Of a stretch of 64,000 bases of DNA, positions 24,205 through 33,596 are shown piece by piece (the stretch's first letter is position 1; each line of letters opens with the position of its first letter). The DNA is from Chersky-840 sp035604715 (GTDB lineage: Bacteria > Actinomycetota > Acidimicrobiia > Acidimicrobiales > UBA8190). The position numbers and the translations under genes are program-made. The stretch covers positions 62,001 to 126,000 of the forward strand of contig CAVSWP010000002.1 of NCBI GenBank assembly GCA_963731665.1, written 5' to 3'. The notes under the pieces were generated by a model that made no database searches, was not told the origin of the DNA, and was given only the letters and a program-made list of their open reading frames with translations.

Positions 24205-26346
24205 TCAACTACCGAGACCGACGGCATCCAGGACGAACGCCAGCACGAAGGCTTCGTCTCGCCAGGCCTCGTAACGACCGGACGGACCGGCGTGGCCCGA
24301 GTCGAGCTCGACCTTGAACAGGACGTGGCCGCCGGGGTCGGCCGCTCGCAGCTTCTGCACCCACTTGGCCGGCTCCCAGTACCCGACACGCGGGTCCTCG
24401 AGCCCGGCCGTGACCAGCAGGGACGGGTAGCGCGTCGCCTGGACGTTCTCGTAGGGGGTGTAGCCCTTCATCGCCCAGTACACCTCGGGATCGGCGACAG
24501 GGTTTCCCCATTCCTCCCATTCGATGACGGTCAGGGGGAGCGTGTCGTCCAACATCGTGGTGAGGCAGTCGACGAAGGGGACCTCGGCCACCATGGCGCG
24601 AAACAGCTCGGGTGCCGTGTTGGCCACCGCCCCGATGAGCAGGCCGCCGGCCGACCCTCCCCGGGCCACCAGCCGCTCCGGTGCCGTCCACCGGTCCTCG
24701 ACGAGTTTGCGAGCGCACGCCACGAAGTCGGCGAACGTGTTGGCTTTCGAGAGGAGCTTGCCCTCCTCGTACCAGCGTCGACCGAGCTCCCCGCCACCTC
24801 GCACGTGGGCGATGGCGAAGACGAATCCCCGCTCGAGAAGGGTGAGCCGCAGCGAGGAGAAAACCGGGTCGATCGATTGCTCGTAGGAGCCGTACCCGTA
24901 CAGCAGGCACGGCGCCGTGCCGTCGCGCCGTACGTCGCTCCGCCAGACGATCGACATGGGGACCTCGGTCCCGTCGGGCGCCACGGCCCACTGACGCTCG
25001 GTGCAGTAGCGCGTCGGGTCGTAGCCTCCGAGAACGGGCTGGCGCTTGCGCAGCACGGCGTCCCCACTGTCGAGGTCGAGGTCGTAGACCGAGCGGGGGG
25101 TGACGAGCGAGGAGTACTCGTAGCGAAGTGAAGTACTGGTGAACTCCGGGTTGGGCCCTCCCCACGACGCCGACGGAGTCTCCGGGCAGGGCACCAGGTA
25201 CCCCTCGGGCAATGCGCCCTCCCACCGCGGCCCGTCGGCGGGCAGGGCGATGACCCTGATCCGTGGCATCCCCTCCCGCCGTTCGTAGCTGACGACGTGC
25301 CCGGCGAAGACATCGAGACCCTCGAGCCGGACCTCGCCGCGATGGGGGATCAGCTCGCTCCACATCGGGCGCGACGGGTTGTCGGCGGGGGCGGCGACGA
25401 CCCTGAAGTTCTCGGCGCTGTCGTTTGTCAGCAAGATGAACGTCCCGCCGTGGTGCTCGAGGCCGTACTCGACTCCATGGGTGCGCGGCACCACGATCCT
25501 GGGCAGCACCTCGGGCCGGGCGGCCGGGATGACCTGCACCTCGGAGGTGATCCGGGAGTGCATCTCCACCACCACGTACTCGCCGTCCTTGGTCCGCCCC
25601 ACGCCGAGGTGGAACCGCTCGTCGGGCTCCTCGAGGACGAGGACGTCCTGCTCGGGACGGCCGGAGACCTGGTGGCGCCATAACTGGTAGGGCCGATTGG
25701 CTGCGTCAGGCCGGGTGTAGAAGACGGTGGCGTCGTCATTGGCCCATGCCACCCCGTAGGACGTCCCTTCGATGACGTCACCGAAGTCCCGCCCGCTCTC
25801 GAGGTCGCGCACGTGCATGGTGAAGTGCTCGTCCCCGGTGGTGTCGGTGGCGTACACCAGTCTCGAGTGCCCGGGGCTGACGGCGAGGTTGGCGACATGG
25901 AGATAGGCGTGACCGTCGCCGAGCAGGTTCTCGTCCAACAGCACCTGCTCGTCGGGCCGATCTCCGTCGGATGTCGACGGTGGGGTGGCGCCGTCGGGCC
26001 CGGGGCCCTGAACCGGCAGCCGGCAGTGGATGACGTAGTCCTTGCCTTCGACGGTGCGCTGGTAGTACCACCACGGTCCCTTGGCCACGGGCACGCTCAG
26101 GTCCGTCTCGACGATGCGCGCCTTGATCTCGGCGAAGAGCCCTTCCCGTAGCCGGCCGAGATGCGCGGTCCGCTGTTCGGTGAAGGCGTTCTCGGCACGC
26201 AGGTGGGCAAGGACGTCGGGGTCCTGTCGCTCACGCAACCAAAACCAGTCGTCGACACGCCGATCCCCGTGGGCCTCGAGGATGGTGGGGCGGCGGGCCG
26301 CCTGGGGCGGGGTGTCCGGCGGGGACTCGCCATGGGGAGCGGTCAC
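24205..26346 (-). CDS. ptrB: S9 family prolyl oligopeptidase / oligopeptidase B
   Basis: A 713-residue serine peptidase with an N-terminal beta-propeller and a C-terminal alpha/beta hydrolase domain. The nucleophile is in ARGGSAGGLLIG, the Asp region is LLVTAGLEDPRVGYWEP and the His is in DSGHAGPSGRYE. The N-terminal start DDWFWLRERQDPDV and the block VIEWEEWGNP favour oligopeptidase B, which cuts after Arg/Lys in short peptides. It lacks a signal peptide and is cytoplasmic. It starts with GTG at 26346, with GATCAT six bases upstream. Confidence 0.88.
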   Translation of the reverse strand: MTAPHGESPPDTPPQAARRPTILEAHGDRRVDDWFWLRERQDPDVLAHLRAENAFTEQRTAHLGRLREGLFAEIKARIVETDLSVPVAKGPWWYYQRTVEGKDYVIHCRLPVQGPGPDGATPPSTSDGDRPDEQVLLDENLLGDGHAYLHVANLAVSPGHSRLVYATDTTGDEHFTMHVRDLESGRDFGDVIEGTSYGVAWANDDATVFYTRPDAANRPYQLWRHQVSGRPEQDVLVLEEPDERFHLGVGRTKDGEYVVVEMHSRITSEVQVIPAARPEVLPRIVVPRTHGVEYGLEHHGGTFILLTNDSAENFRVVAAPADNPSRPMWSELIPHRGEVRLEGLDVFAGHVVSYERREGMPRIRVIALPADGPRWEGALPEGYLVPCPETPSASWGGPNPEFTSTSLRYEYSSLVTPRSVYDLDLDSGDAVLRKRQPVLGGYDPTRYCTERQWAVAPDGTEVPMSIVWRSDVRRDGTAPCLLYGYGSYEQSIDPVFSSLRLTLLERGFVFAIAHVRGGGELGRRWYEEGKLLSKANTFADFVACARKLVEDRWTAPERLVARGGSAGGLLIGAVANTAPELFRAMVAEVPFVDCLTTMLDDTLPLTVIEWEEWGNPVADPEVYWAMKGYTPYENVQATRYPSLLVTAGLEDPRVGYWEPAKWVQKLRAADPGGHVLFKVELDSGHAGPSGRYEAWRDEAFVLAFVLDAVGLGS

Positions 26347-26435
26347 CGGACGATGATCGCAGATGATCGGCCACGGTCGGCCCCGCCTCCACTCGTGGCT
26401 GGCGTCTCCCGTCTCGACTGGGCGGGCCCACCGTG

Positions 26436-26464
26436 TTTCGATTGGGGGGGTCTCGGCGTACGCT
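26436..26464 (+). promoter_or_regulatory. candidate promoter of the cyclase gene
   Basis: TTTCGA at 26436-26441 and TACGCT at 26459-26464 are 17 bases apart. The predicted transcript starts near 26471 and supports a start codon downstream at 26520 rather than the frame start at 26433. Confidence 0.35.
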
Positions 26465-26519
26465 GATCTGGCGTCCCGCCAAGGGGAGGCGGACTCGGTC
26501 CGGAAAGGGCGGCGGCCAC

Positions 26520-29500
26520 GTGGTGGTGGATGAGGCAGTGTCGGGTTCGGTGCACCTCGGCGCGCATCTCGACGCGTCGCCGGTGAACCCCCTGGCGCCC
26601 TACCTCCCCCGGCTGGTGGTGGACTGGATCGGCGACGCGTCGGAGGACCTCCACCGTCAGATCGTGGGGACGGTCGCCTTCGTCGACATCTCCGGGTTCA
26701 CCAAGCTCTCGGAGCGCCTTGCCCGTCACGGCAAGGTGGGTGCCGAGGTGCTCAGCGAGACCATCAACCGCTGCTTCGTGGAACTGCTGGCGGTGGCGTA
26801 CGACGAAGGTGGGGGTCTTCTGAAGTTCGGGGGCGACGCCCTGCTCCTGCTGTTCACCGGTCCGGATCACGAAGCGAGAGCATGTCGGGCGGCGGTGGGG
26901 ATGCGCAGGACCCTGCGCGACGTCGGCAAGGTGGACGTCCTGGGTCAAAAGGTCGTGCTCCGGATGTCGGTGGGTGTCCACAGCGGCTCGTTCCATTTCT
27001 TCCTCGTGGGTCAGTCCCATCGTGAGCTCATCGTCACCGGGCCTGCGGCCAGCACGACGGTCGCCATGGAATCGACGGCAGAGGCCGGCGAGATCATGGT
27101 CAGCCCATCGACGGCGCAGGCTCTGCGGGGGAGCGTGCTGGGGGCGGCGAAGGGTGACGGGGTGTTACTGCGGCGATCCCCTCCCGGCGTGGCCGGGTCA
27201 CACGCATCACTGCAGGCAGTGGACCCCGCCATAGACCTGTCGGGATGCATCTCGCCGGCCATTCGCGAGGCGCTCCTGGCCGGCGTCTCGGAGCCCGAGC
27301 ACCGTCGGGTGACCGTGACCTTCATCCACTTCGACGGGACCGATGCGCTCATCGAGTCGTCCGGACCGGAGAAGGTGGCCCGTGTCCTGGACGAGCTGGT
27401 CAGCGGGGTCCAGCATGCGGCGCAGCGCCAGGGCGTCGCCTTCCTGGGCACCGACATCGATCGCGACGGGGGCAAGATCATCCTGACCGCCGGTGCGCCG
27501 TCGGCATCGGGCCAGGACGAACACCGAATGCTGCTCGTCGTGCGCGAGGTGATGGACCTGCCCCTCGAGCTGCCCCTGCGGATCGGTGTGAACCGAGGAT
27601 CGGTGTTCGCCGGCGACATCGGCCCGAACTACCGCCGGACCTTCACGGTGATGGGTGATGCCGTGAACCTGGCGGCCCGGCTGATGGCGAAGGCCAGTCC
27701 CGGTCAAGTGCTCACCACCCCGGACGTGGTCGAGCACAGCCACGCCGACATCGAGACGGTGGAGCTCGAACCGTTCATGGTCAAGGGCAAGGCCAAGCCG
27801 GTGAGGGCTGTGAGCATCGGGAGGGTTGTGGCCGCTCGCAAGGCCCGCCACGACGCCAGCATCCCGTTCGTGGGCCGCCGTGCCGAGCTCGAACGGATGG
27901 CCGAGGCGGTCGATGCCGTGCGACAGGGGAGTGGCACCCTGTTCCAGCTCACGGGCGAGCCCGGTGTGGGGAAGTCCCGGCTCGTCGAGGAGCTTCAGCG
28001 CATGGCGGGCGCCATGACTCCCGTCAAGGCTTCCTGCGAGCCCTACGAGTCGTCCACGCCCTACTACCCGTTCCGCATCCTGCTGCGCGGGCTGCTGGGA
28101 CTGAGCGCCGACACGCCCGAGGACTTCGACATCCTCACGGTGCGGGCCGCCGTCGAGAGATCCGCCCCCCAGCTGGCGCCATGGGTACCGCTACTCGGAG
28201 CAGTTCTGGATCTCCAGATCCCCGAAACGGCCCAGACTGCGCAGCTCGAGGAGCAGTTCCGCCGCCCGCGCGTGGCCATCACCACGACCGAGCTTCTGGA
28301 AGCGCTCATCGGTGGCCCCATGCTGCTGATCGTGGAGGACGCCCACTGGATGGACGAAGCGTCGGCGGACATCTTGCGCTACATGGCGGGCGCCGTGGAC
28401 TCGTTGCCGTGGCTCGTTTGCGTCACCCGGCGCGCCGAGGAGACGGGGTTCTGCGCCTCGCCGGCCGAGTCGGTCGTGTGTTTGGACCTTCTTCCTCTCG
28501 ACAGCCAGGACGCCACCGAGCTCATCAATCTGGCGACCCAGGACACCCCCCTCTCTGTTCACGCCATCTCCGCGCTGGCGGAGCGGTCCGGAGGGAACCC
28601 CCTGTTCCTCCACGAGCTGGTCGCCAGCGCCGGTAGCGCCGACGACCTCGGCGCGTTGCCCGACTCCGTCGAGGCCGTCATCGCGGCTCGTATCGACCGG
28701 CTGCACCCCGTCGAGCGCAACGTCCTGCGACGGGCGTCGGTCCTCGGCCGCTCTTTCCCCGAGGCACTGCTGCGAGCCGTCATGGACGATCCGGTTGTCG
28801 AGGACGACGACCTGTGGCGCCGCCTCCAGAGCTTCGTCGCCAAGAACCCCGACGGCAGCATGAGCTTCACGCACGCCCTGATCCGTGACAGCGCCTACGA
28901 CGGCCTGCCGTTTCGCCTCCGGCGGACACTGCACGCTCGGACCGGAGACACCATCCGTTCACTGGCCGGGACCGCTGTCGAGGACCAGGCGGAGTTGCTC
29001 TCCCTCCACTACTTCCACGCCCATCGCTACGACGAGGCGTGGTCGTTCTCTCTCCTGGCCGCCGAGCGGGCCAGAGCCGTCTATGCGAATGTCGAGGCTT
29101 CGGAGTTCTACGAGCGAGCTCTCGGAGCCGCCCGCCAGCTTCCCGCCGTGGGGCCGGTGGAGATCGGCCAGACCTATGAAGCGCTGGGCGACGCCCACAA
29201 CCACGCCGGCAACTACGCCTCAGCCGAGTCCGCCTACCGTGCCGCCCGGCGCCACGTGCGCCACGACCCGGTCGTCCAGGCGCGACTGGTACTGAAACTG
29301 GCACGGGTCATGGGTTGGCTCGACCGCTATTCGGCCGCTCTGGCGTGGATCACCCGGGGCATCCGCACGATCGAGGGCGTCCCCAGTGCGGACGCCGCCG
29401 CCCAACGCGCCCAGCTGCTCGCCTGGTACGGAAGGTTCTGCCAAGAGGAGGGTCACCACTCCCGGGCCATCAAGTGGTGCACAGCCGCGGTGTCCGAGGC

Positions 29501-30377
29501 TCAGGCGGCCGGCGAGCAGGACGCGTTGGCAAACGCCCTCAAGGTCCTGGACTGGGCCAACATGGACCTCGGGCGTCTCGACCAACCGGTCAATTGGACG
29601 CGTGCCCTCGCCCTGTTCGAGGACCTCCAGGACCTGACCGGTCAGGCCAGCGTGCTCAACATGCTGGGGGGGTTCGCCTATTTCCGCGGCGAATGGACCC
29701 GGGCCTTGGAGCTCTACCGTCGAGCGCAGGCAATGGTGCGCCGTACCGGCAATTCGGCCATGGATGCCTTCTACATGAACAACATCGGGGAGATCTCACT
29801 CGAACAAGGGCGGTTGGACGAGGCCGCCGCCATGTTCACCGACGCCTGGCGGATCTGGCGAGCATCGGGCTACCGATCCGGAGCCGCTTCGGTCAAGTGC
29901 CTCTTGGGTCGCGTCCGCTGCGCCGAGGCTCGCTACGGCGAGGCCCTGGAACTCTTCACCGAGTCCCTCCAGGAGTCCCAAGGGGTGGGGGGAAACGTGG
30001 AGGTGCTCGACACGAAGGCCCGGATGGCGGAATGCGTGCTCCTGGCGGGCGACACCCAGGCGGCTTTGGAAGCCTCGGGGGAAGCCCTCGAGCAATCGCG
30101 CGCCCTCGGGGGCGTCTCGGCCCAGCACGCGCTCCTCTACCGCATCCGGGGAGCGGCGCTGTTGCGGTGCGGCGATCTCGATGCGGCCGGCCAGGCGCTC
30201 GAGGAGAGCCTGCGCGCCGCGGCGGCGCGCGACGCCGACTACGAACGGGCTCTGACCTTGCGCGTGCTCGCCCGGCTCGATGAGCGGTCGGGACGAAGTG
30301 CCCACCCCGGTGCGCTGCAGGAGAGCGCGGCCATCCTCGATCGCCTCGGAGTGGTGTGGACGCCTGAGCTCGTCTGA
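26520..30377 (+). CDS. tandem-domain adenylate cyclase fused to STAND ATPase and TPR repeats
   Basis: A protein of about 1285 residues predicted to make cAMP. Domain C1 (about 45-200) keeps the class III metal Asp in VAFVDISGF and the Lys/Asp of LKFGGDALL, but the Asn/Arg pair is lost (GPAASTTVA). Domain C2 (about 260-460) has lost the metal Asp (FIHFDG) and Lys/Asp but keeps Asn/Arg in TVMGDAVNLAAR. Together they can form one active site, as in mammalian soluble cyclase; Lys with Thr fits ATP specificity. Next come a P-loop (GEPGVGKS, about 480), Walker B (LLIVEDAHWMDEAS) and a TPR-rich C-terminus. Three GTG codons at 26520-26528 are possible starts. Confidence 0.88.
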   Translation: MVVDEAVSGSVHLGAHLDASPVNPLAPYLPRLVVDWIGDASEDLHRQIVGTVAFVDISGFTKLSERLARHGKVGAEVLSETINRCFVELLAVAYDEGGGLLKFGGDALLLLFTGPDHEARACRAAVGMRRTLRDVGKVDVLGQKVVLRMSVGVHSGSFHFFLVGQSHRELIVTGPAASTTVAMESTAEAGEIMVSPSTAQALRGSVLGAAKGDGVLLRRSPPGVAGSHASLQAVDPAIDLSGCISPAIREALLAGVSEPEHRRVTVTFIHFDGTDALIESSGPEKVARVLDELVSGVQHAAQRQGVAFLGTDIDRDGGKIILTAGAPSASGQDEHRMLLVVREVMDLPLELPLRIGVNRGSVFAGDIGPNYRRTFTVMGDAVNLAARLMAKASPGQVLTTPDVVEHSHADIETVELEPFMVKGKAKPVRAVSIGRVVAARKARHDASIPFVGRRAELERMAEAVDAVRQGSGTLFQLTGEPGVGKSRLVEELQRMAGAMTPVKASCEPYESSTPYYPFRILLRGLLGLSADTPEDFDILTVRAAVERSAPQLAPWVPLLGAVLDLQIPETAQTAQLEEQFRRPRVAITTTELLEALIGGPMLLIVEDAHWMDEASADILRYMAGAVDSLPWLVCVTRRAEETGFCASPAESVVCLDLLPLDSQDATELINLATQDTPLSVHAISALAERSGGNPLFLHELVASAGSADDLGALPDSVEAVIAARIDRLHPVERNVLRRASVLGRSFPEALLRAVMDDPVVEDDDLWRRLQSFVAKNPDGSMSFTHALIRDSAYDGLPFRLRRTLHARTGDTIRSLAGTAVEDQAELLSLHYFHAHRYDEAWSFSLLAAERARAVYANVEASEFYERALGAARQLPAVGPVEIGQTYEALGDAHNHAGNYASAESAYRAARRHVRHDPVVQARLVLKLARVMGWLDRYSAALAWITRGIRTIEGVPSADAAAQRAQLLAWYGRFCQEEGHHSRAIKWCTAAVSEAQAAGEQDALANALKVLDWANMDLGRLDQPVNWTRALALFEDLQDLTGQASVLNMLGGFAYFRGEWTRALELYRRAQAMVRRTGNSAMDAFYMNNIGEISLEQGRLDEAAAMFTDAWRIWRASGYRSGAASVKCLLGRVRCAEARYGEALELFTESLQESQGVGGNVEVLDTKARMAECVLLAGDTQAALEASGEALEQSRALGGVSAQHALLYRIRGAALLRCGDLDAAGQALEESLRAAAARDADYERALTLRVLARLDERSGRSAHPGALQESAAILDRLGVVWTPELV

Positions 30378-30441
30378 CCGGGCCCGCCCAGGGCTCCCCG
30401 CCGTGTCCTTGAAGCTCCCCACAAACGGCCCGCGATGGGCA

Positions 30442-30471
30442 TTGTCCGCCTGGCCCGGGGGTCGCTAATCT
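30442..30471 (+). promoter_or_regulatory. candidate promoter of the sedolisin gene
   Basis: TTGTCC at 30442-30447 and TAATCT at 30466-30471 are separated by 18 bases. The predicted transcript begins near 30478. Confidence 0.45.
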
Positions 30472-30511
30472 CTGGCAACCGTTGGCCGCTCCCAATTGAA
30501 GAGGTGTCCAC

Positions 30512-32590
30512 CTGAATTGCCGTCGAGCCGCGGCTAGCGCAGGTGTCGGGATACTGGTGGGGTCCGGGCTGATCGCCGGGTCCGGTCCAGCCTCGGGTGC
30601 AGCGCCCCCGAGCAGTGCTCCTATTGTGGGAAGTGCTTCTCCACTGGCCGGTCGGGTCAAGTCACTGAGCCCGGTCGCTGCGGGTGCGGCCATCGACTTC
30701 GAGCTGGTGCTCAGCCCCCGTGACCCCCAGGGGGCGCAGGCTCTGGCGCTCGCCGTCTCGACTCCGGGCTCGGCGTCGTACCACCGGTTCCTCACGGCCC
30801 GGCAGTGGGAGTCGCGGTATTCCCCGACGCGGCGCCAGGTGGGCCAGGTCAAGACGTGGTTGCGGAGCCAAGGGCTGAAGGTCAGATCGGTGTCCCCCGA
30901 CCGCCTCGCCATCGAGGTCTCGGGAACGAGCGCCGGAGTCGAGCACGCCTTTGACACCACGCTCGCCTATCGCGTGATGAACGGCCAGCGCCTCCGCTTG
31001 GCCGAGCGAGACCTGTCGGTGCCGTCGATGCTGGCCGGGATCGTGGCGGGCTCGCTCGGTGTGAACCAGTCGCCCGCCGTCCCCACGAACGTCGTCGCTG
31101 CCCCACCGGGCCCGTCGACGATCCCTTCCCCCTCCCGGTCGAGACGGATCAAACCGCCTCCCGCCGTCCAGACAACTCCTTCGTGCGGTCAGTTCTACGG
31201 GCAGGCGTTCAACACGACGACCCCGGCCTACGGCCACGGCTATATCCAACCGTTGCCCGACGTCGTGTGTGGCTACACGCCGCCGCAGTTGCGCCAGGCC
31301 TACGGCGTGGCCAATCTCGTCGCCTACGGGGACACGGGGACCGGTCAGACGGTGGCGGTCATCGACGCCTACGCGTCACCGACCCTCTTGTCCGACGCCC
31401 AGACCTACGCGCAGCTCAACGACCCCACCCACCCCTTGGCCTCGTCGCAGCTCAGCGAGCTCATCTCCCGCACGGCCACCGACAAGGGCTCGTGCGATGC
31501 GCGTGGTTGGTACGGAGAGCAGTCTCTCGACGTCGAGGCCGTGCACGCCATGGCACCCGGGGCCCACATCCTCTACGTGGGGGCCACCAATTGCTTCCAG
31601 GGTCTGTACGACAGATTGCGAATGGTGGTAGACCGCCACCTCGCCGACATCGTGACCGCTTCGTGGGGAGACAACGGCGGCGACCTGCTCGACGACGTCG
31701 GAACCCGAGCGGCCGCCGACGACACGTTGATGATGGCCGCCGGCACGGGGATCAGCGTCCTGTTCGCCAGCGGGGACAATGGAGACGAGTTCTCCACGGT
31801 CGGCCAGGTCTCTCCCGACTACCCGGCATCGAGCCCGTGGGCAACCGCGGTGGGAGGGACCACGCTGGAGCTCGGCTTCGGAGTCGGCGAGCTCGGGTGG
31901 TCCACGGCCACCAGCTTCCTGTGCACCCAGCTGACCGTCGGCTTCACCGGGTGCAGCTCGGCCACGCTCAACACGTGGCTCCCCGCCGCGTTCGTCATGG
32001 GCTCAGGCGGAGGCACGAGCTACCACTACACACAACCCGCCTACCAGGCCGGGATCGTGCCCATGGCCATGTCCCAACGGAATGCCGCCGTGGTCGGTCC
32101 CACCCCGATGCGGGTCGAGCCTGATGTGTCCATGGACGCCGACCCCGGCACCGGATTCCTCGAAGGCGAGACCCAGACCTTCCCCAACGGCGTCCACTAC
32201 GGTCAGTACCGGGTGGGTGGGACCAGCCTGTCGACGCCGATGTTCGCTGGGATCGTGGCTCTGGCCGACCAGCTGGCCGGGGGGTCGCTCGGCTTTCTCA
32301 ATCCCGCCCTCTATGCGCTGCACACGTCGCAGCCCTCGGTCTTCGCCGACATCGTTCCCGGCGGGAACCAGGCCCAGAGCGAGTCGGATTACGCCAACTC
32401 GATCGATGCCGCCGGTGGGCTTGTCTTTACCACTCGCGTCGACGACTACCAGGGCCCCGAGACCTATTGCTCGTCAACCGGAAGTTGTGTCACCAGACCG
32501 GTGGGCCTCTCCACGGCCAGAGGGTATGACGACATGACCGGTCTGGGTGCCCCGAGGGCCGGACTCGTGCCGGCCTTGGCCAAGCTCTGA
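30512..32590 (+). CDS. S53 family serine-carboxyl peptidase (sedolisin), secreted
   Basis: A pro-kumamolisin type peptidase of about 692 residues. The N-terminal prodomain (YHRFLTARQWESRYSPT, VSGTSAGVEHAFDT) is followed by the catalytic domain with Glu/Asp in WYGEQSLDVEAVHAM (about 335), the oxyanion Asp in SGDNGDEF and the Ser in GGTSLSTPMFAG (about 572). Normal start codons give no signal peptide. A CTG at 30512, eight bases after GAAGAGG, yields one: Arg-Arg followed by a small-residue hydrophobic stretch ending near SGAA. Sedolisins are active at acid pH outside the cell. It sits directly after the cyclase gene. Confidence 0.85.
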   Translation: MNCRRAAASAGVGILVGSGLIAGSGPASGAAPPSSAPIVGSASPLAGRVKSLSPVAAGAAIDFELVLSPRDPQGAQALALAVSTPGSASYHRFLTARQWESRYSPTRRQVGQVKTWLRSQGLKVRSVSPDRLAIEVSGTSAGVEHAFDTTLAYRVMNGQRLRLAERDLSVPSMLAGIVAGSLGVNQSPAVPTNVVAAPPGPSTIPSPSRSRRIKPPPAVQTTPSCGQFYGQAFNTTTPAYGHGYIQPLPDVVCGYTPPQLRQAYGVANLVAYGDTGTGQTVAVIDAYASPTLLSDAQTYAQLNDPTHPLASSQLSELISRTATDKGSCDARGWYGEQSLDVEAVHAMAPGAHILYVGATNCFQGLYDRLRMVVDRHLADIVTASWGDNGGDLLDDVGTRAAADDTLMMAAGTGISVLFASGDNGDEFSTVGQVSPDYPASSPWATAVGGTTLELGFGVGELGWSTATSFLCTQLTVGFTGCSSATLNTWLPAAFVMGSGGGTSYHYTQPAYQAGIVPMAMSQRNAAVVGPTPMRVEPDVSMDADPGTGFLEGETQTFPNGVHYGQYRVGGTSLSTPMFAGIVALADQLAGGSLGFLNPALYALHTSQPSVFADIVPGGNQAQSESDYANSIDAAGGLVFTTRVDDYQGPETYCSSTGSCVTRPVGLSTARGYDDMTGLGAPRAGLVPALAKL

Positions 32591-32617
32591 CCTGGTCGCG
32601 CGTCATACCTCTCGCCG

Positions 32618-32635
32618 CTCGTCACATTTGACGAG
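32618..32635. repeat. inverted repeat, 7-bp stem
   Basis: CTCGTCA and TGACGAG are separated by CATT, 28 bases after the sedolisin stop. No T-run follows, so it is more likely an operator or a weak transcript-end hairpin than a classical terminator. Confidence 0.4.
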
Positions 32636-32676
32636 TGTGAACCACTTGGGCGGCATTCTTGACAAGAGGCGCATGG

Positions 32677-32706
32677 TTGACACGCAGACGGGGGCCGACA
32701 AGTATT
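32677..32706 (+). promoter_or_regulatory. candidate promoter of the gene at 32799
   Basis: A perfect TTGACA at 32677-32682 is followed after 18 bases by AGTATT at 32701-32706. The stretch 32591-32798 is noticeably AT-richer than its surroundings and holds no gene. Confidence 0.4.
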
Positions 32707-32732
32707 TGGCTCAACCAATTGTCGTGGTTATC

Positions 32733-32758
32733 GCGCCGAATTACCTTTGATTCGGCGC
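32733..32758. repeat. perfect 9-bp stem-loop in the leader of the gene at 32799
   Basis: GCGCCGAAT and ATTCGGCGC flank the loop TACCTTTG. It lies downstream of the candidate promoter and 40 bases before the start codon, so it would be in the mRNA leader. It could be an operator or an mRNA structure. Confidence 0.5.
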
Positions 32759-32798
32759 TGGCTCGAGGTGGCTGGCAACACCCAAAGGCGGGTGAGGG

Positions 32799-33527
32799 AT
32801 GCAGGTTCCTGTGGCGGACACATCGTCCGGCGAGTGCTTTACCGTCACTCCTCCCATCCCGTGCGGTCAGTCGTGCAGCGGGTCGGTGTCCTCGACGGCG
32901 GGGACAGTGATGGTATCGGGATCGTCAACCACCGCGGGCAACCTGTTCCTGGCGGTGGGCTCGGCCGCAGTCGACTGTGGGAGCGGCTTCGACTCTCTGG
33001 CTCCTTTCACCACGGTGCAAGATAGCGATGTCATGTCGTCTACACCCTTCACGGTGACCGATACAGTCCTCAACGACCCGACGCTCAAACACTTCGGGGT
33101 GTGCTTCCAGAAGTCGACGGGGACGTTCACCGATGCACAAGGCAATGTCGTGAGCGTGGGGCTGCTGCACAAATGCAAGGAGACTCGGTTCCCGCCTCCG
33201 TGCATCAAGTCCGCAACGGAGCTGGGCGGCACCGTCACGGCGGTGCTGCTCGTGCCTCCCAGCGACCCGAGGTTCCACGCCGGTGGCACCACCCGGGTGG
33301 TCACCAGCGTGTCGCCGGCGTCGGCCGCCCCTGGCAAGAAGGTGACCATTCGGGGCCTGTTCCTGAAGGGAGCGCAGCTCCTGATCGACGGAGTCGCTGT
33401 CAGAGGTAAATCATCGAATTCGAAGATCACCTTCACCATGCCCAGCGGAGCCTCGGCGGGGGTCGTCCCCATCGTCGTCACCACCGCCACCGGGAGCACG
33501 GTGTATCAGGCCTCGACGGCCCTCTGA
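32799..33527 (+). CDS. Cys-containing, probably exported protein with C-terminal IPT/TIG-like domain
   Basis: A 242-residue protein of unknown function. It is rich in Ser/Thr/Val and beta strands, with six Cys (for example PIPCGQSC, VDCGSGF, GVCFQ, HKCKET, PPCIKS). The last 80 residues (VTSVSPASAAPGKKVTIRG, VPIVVTTATGSTV) look like an IPT/TIG immunoglobulin fold. No clear signal peptide is visible from the ATG at 32799, which has GTGAGGG upstream; the cysteines and composition still suggest an extracytoplasmic site. It lies between the sedolisin and an ABC permease. Confidence 0.6.
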   Translation: MQVPVADTSSGECFTVTPPIPCGQSCSGSVSSTAGTVMVSGSSTTAGNLFLAVGSAAVDCGSGFDSLAPFTTVQDSDVMSSTPFTVTDTVLNDPTLKHFGVCFQKSTGTFTDAQGNVVSVGLLHKCKETRFPPPCIKSATELGGTVTAVLLVPPSDPRFHAGGTTRVVTSVSPASAAPGKKVTIRGLFLKGAQLLIDGVAVRGKSSNSKITFTMPSGASAGVVPIVVTTATGSTVYQASTAL

Positions 33528-33596
33528 GAACTCCGGTCGGGACCCGGAGCACCGTGCCTCGCCTCCATCACGGGTAGTCGGAGGCTCCCTGTCGCC

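Noticed and set aside
26433..26519. Longer N-terminus for the cyclase starting at 26433
   Set aside because: The extra residues are Arg/Gly-rich without similarity and the DNA contains a promoter-like TTTCGA-N17-TACGCT pair.
32622..32640. TCACA...TGTGA near the cAMP-linked genes, considered as a CRP site
   Set aside because: The half-sites are in the opposite order (TCACA-N9-TGTGA) to the CRP consensus TGTGA-N6-TCACA and the spacing is wrong.
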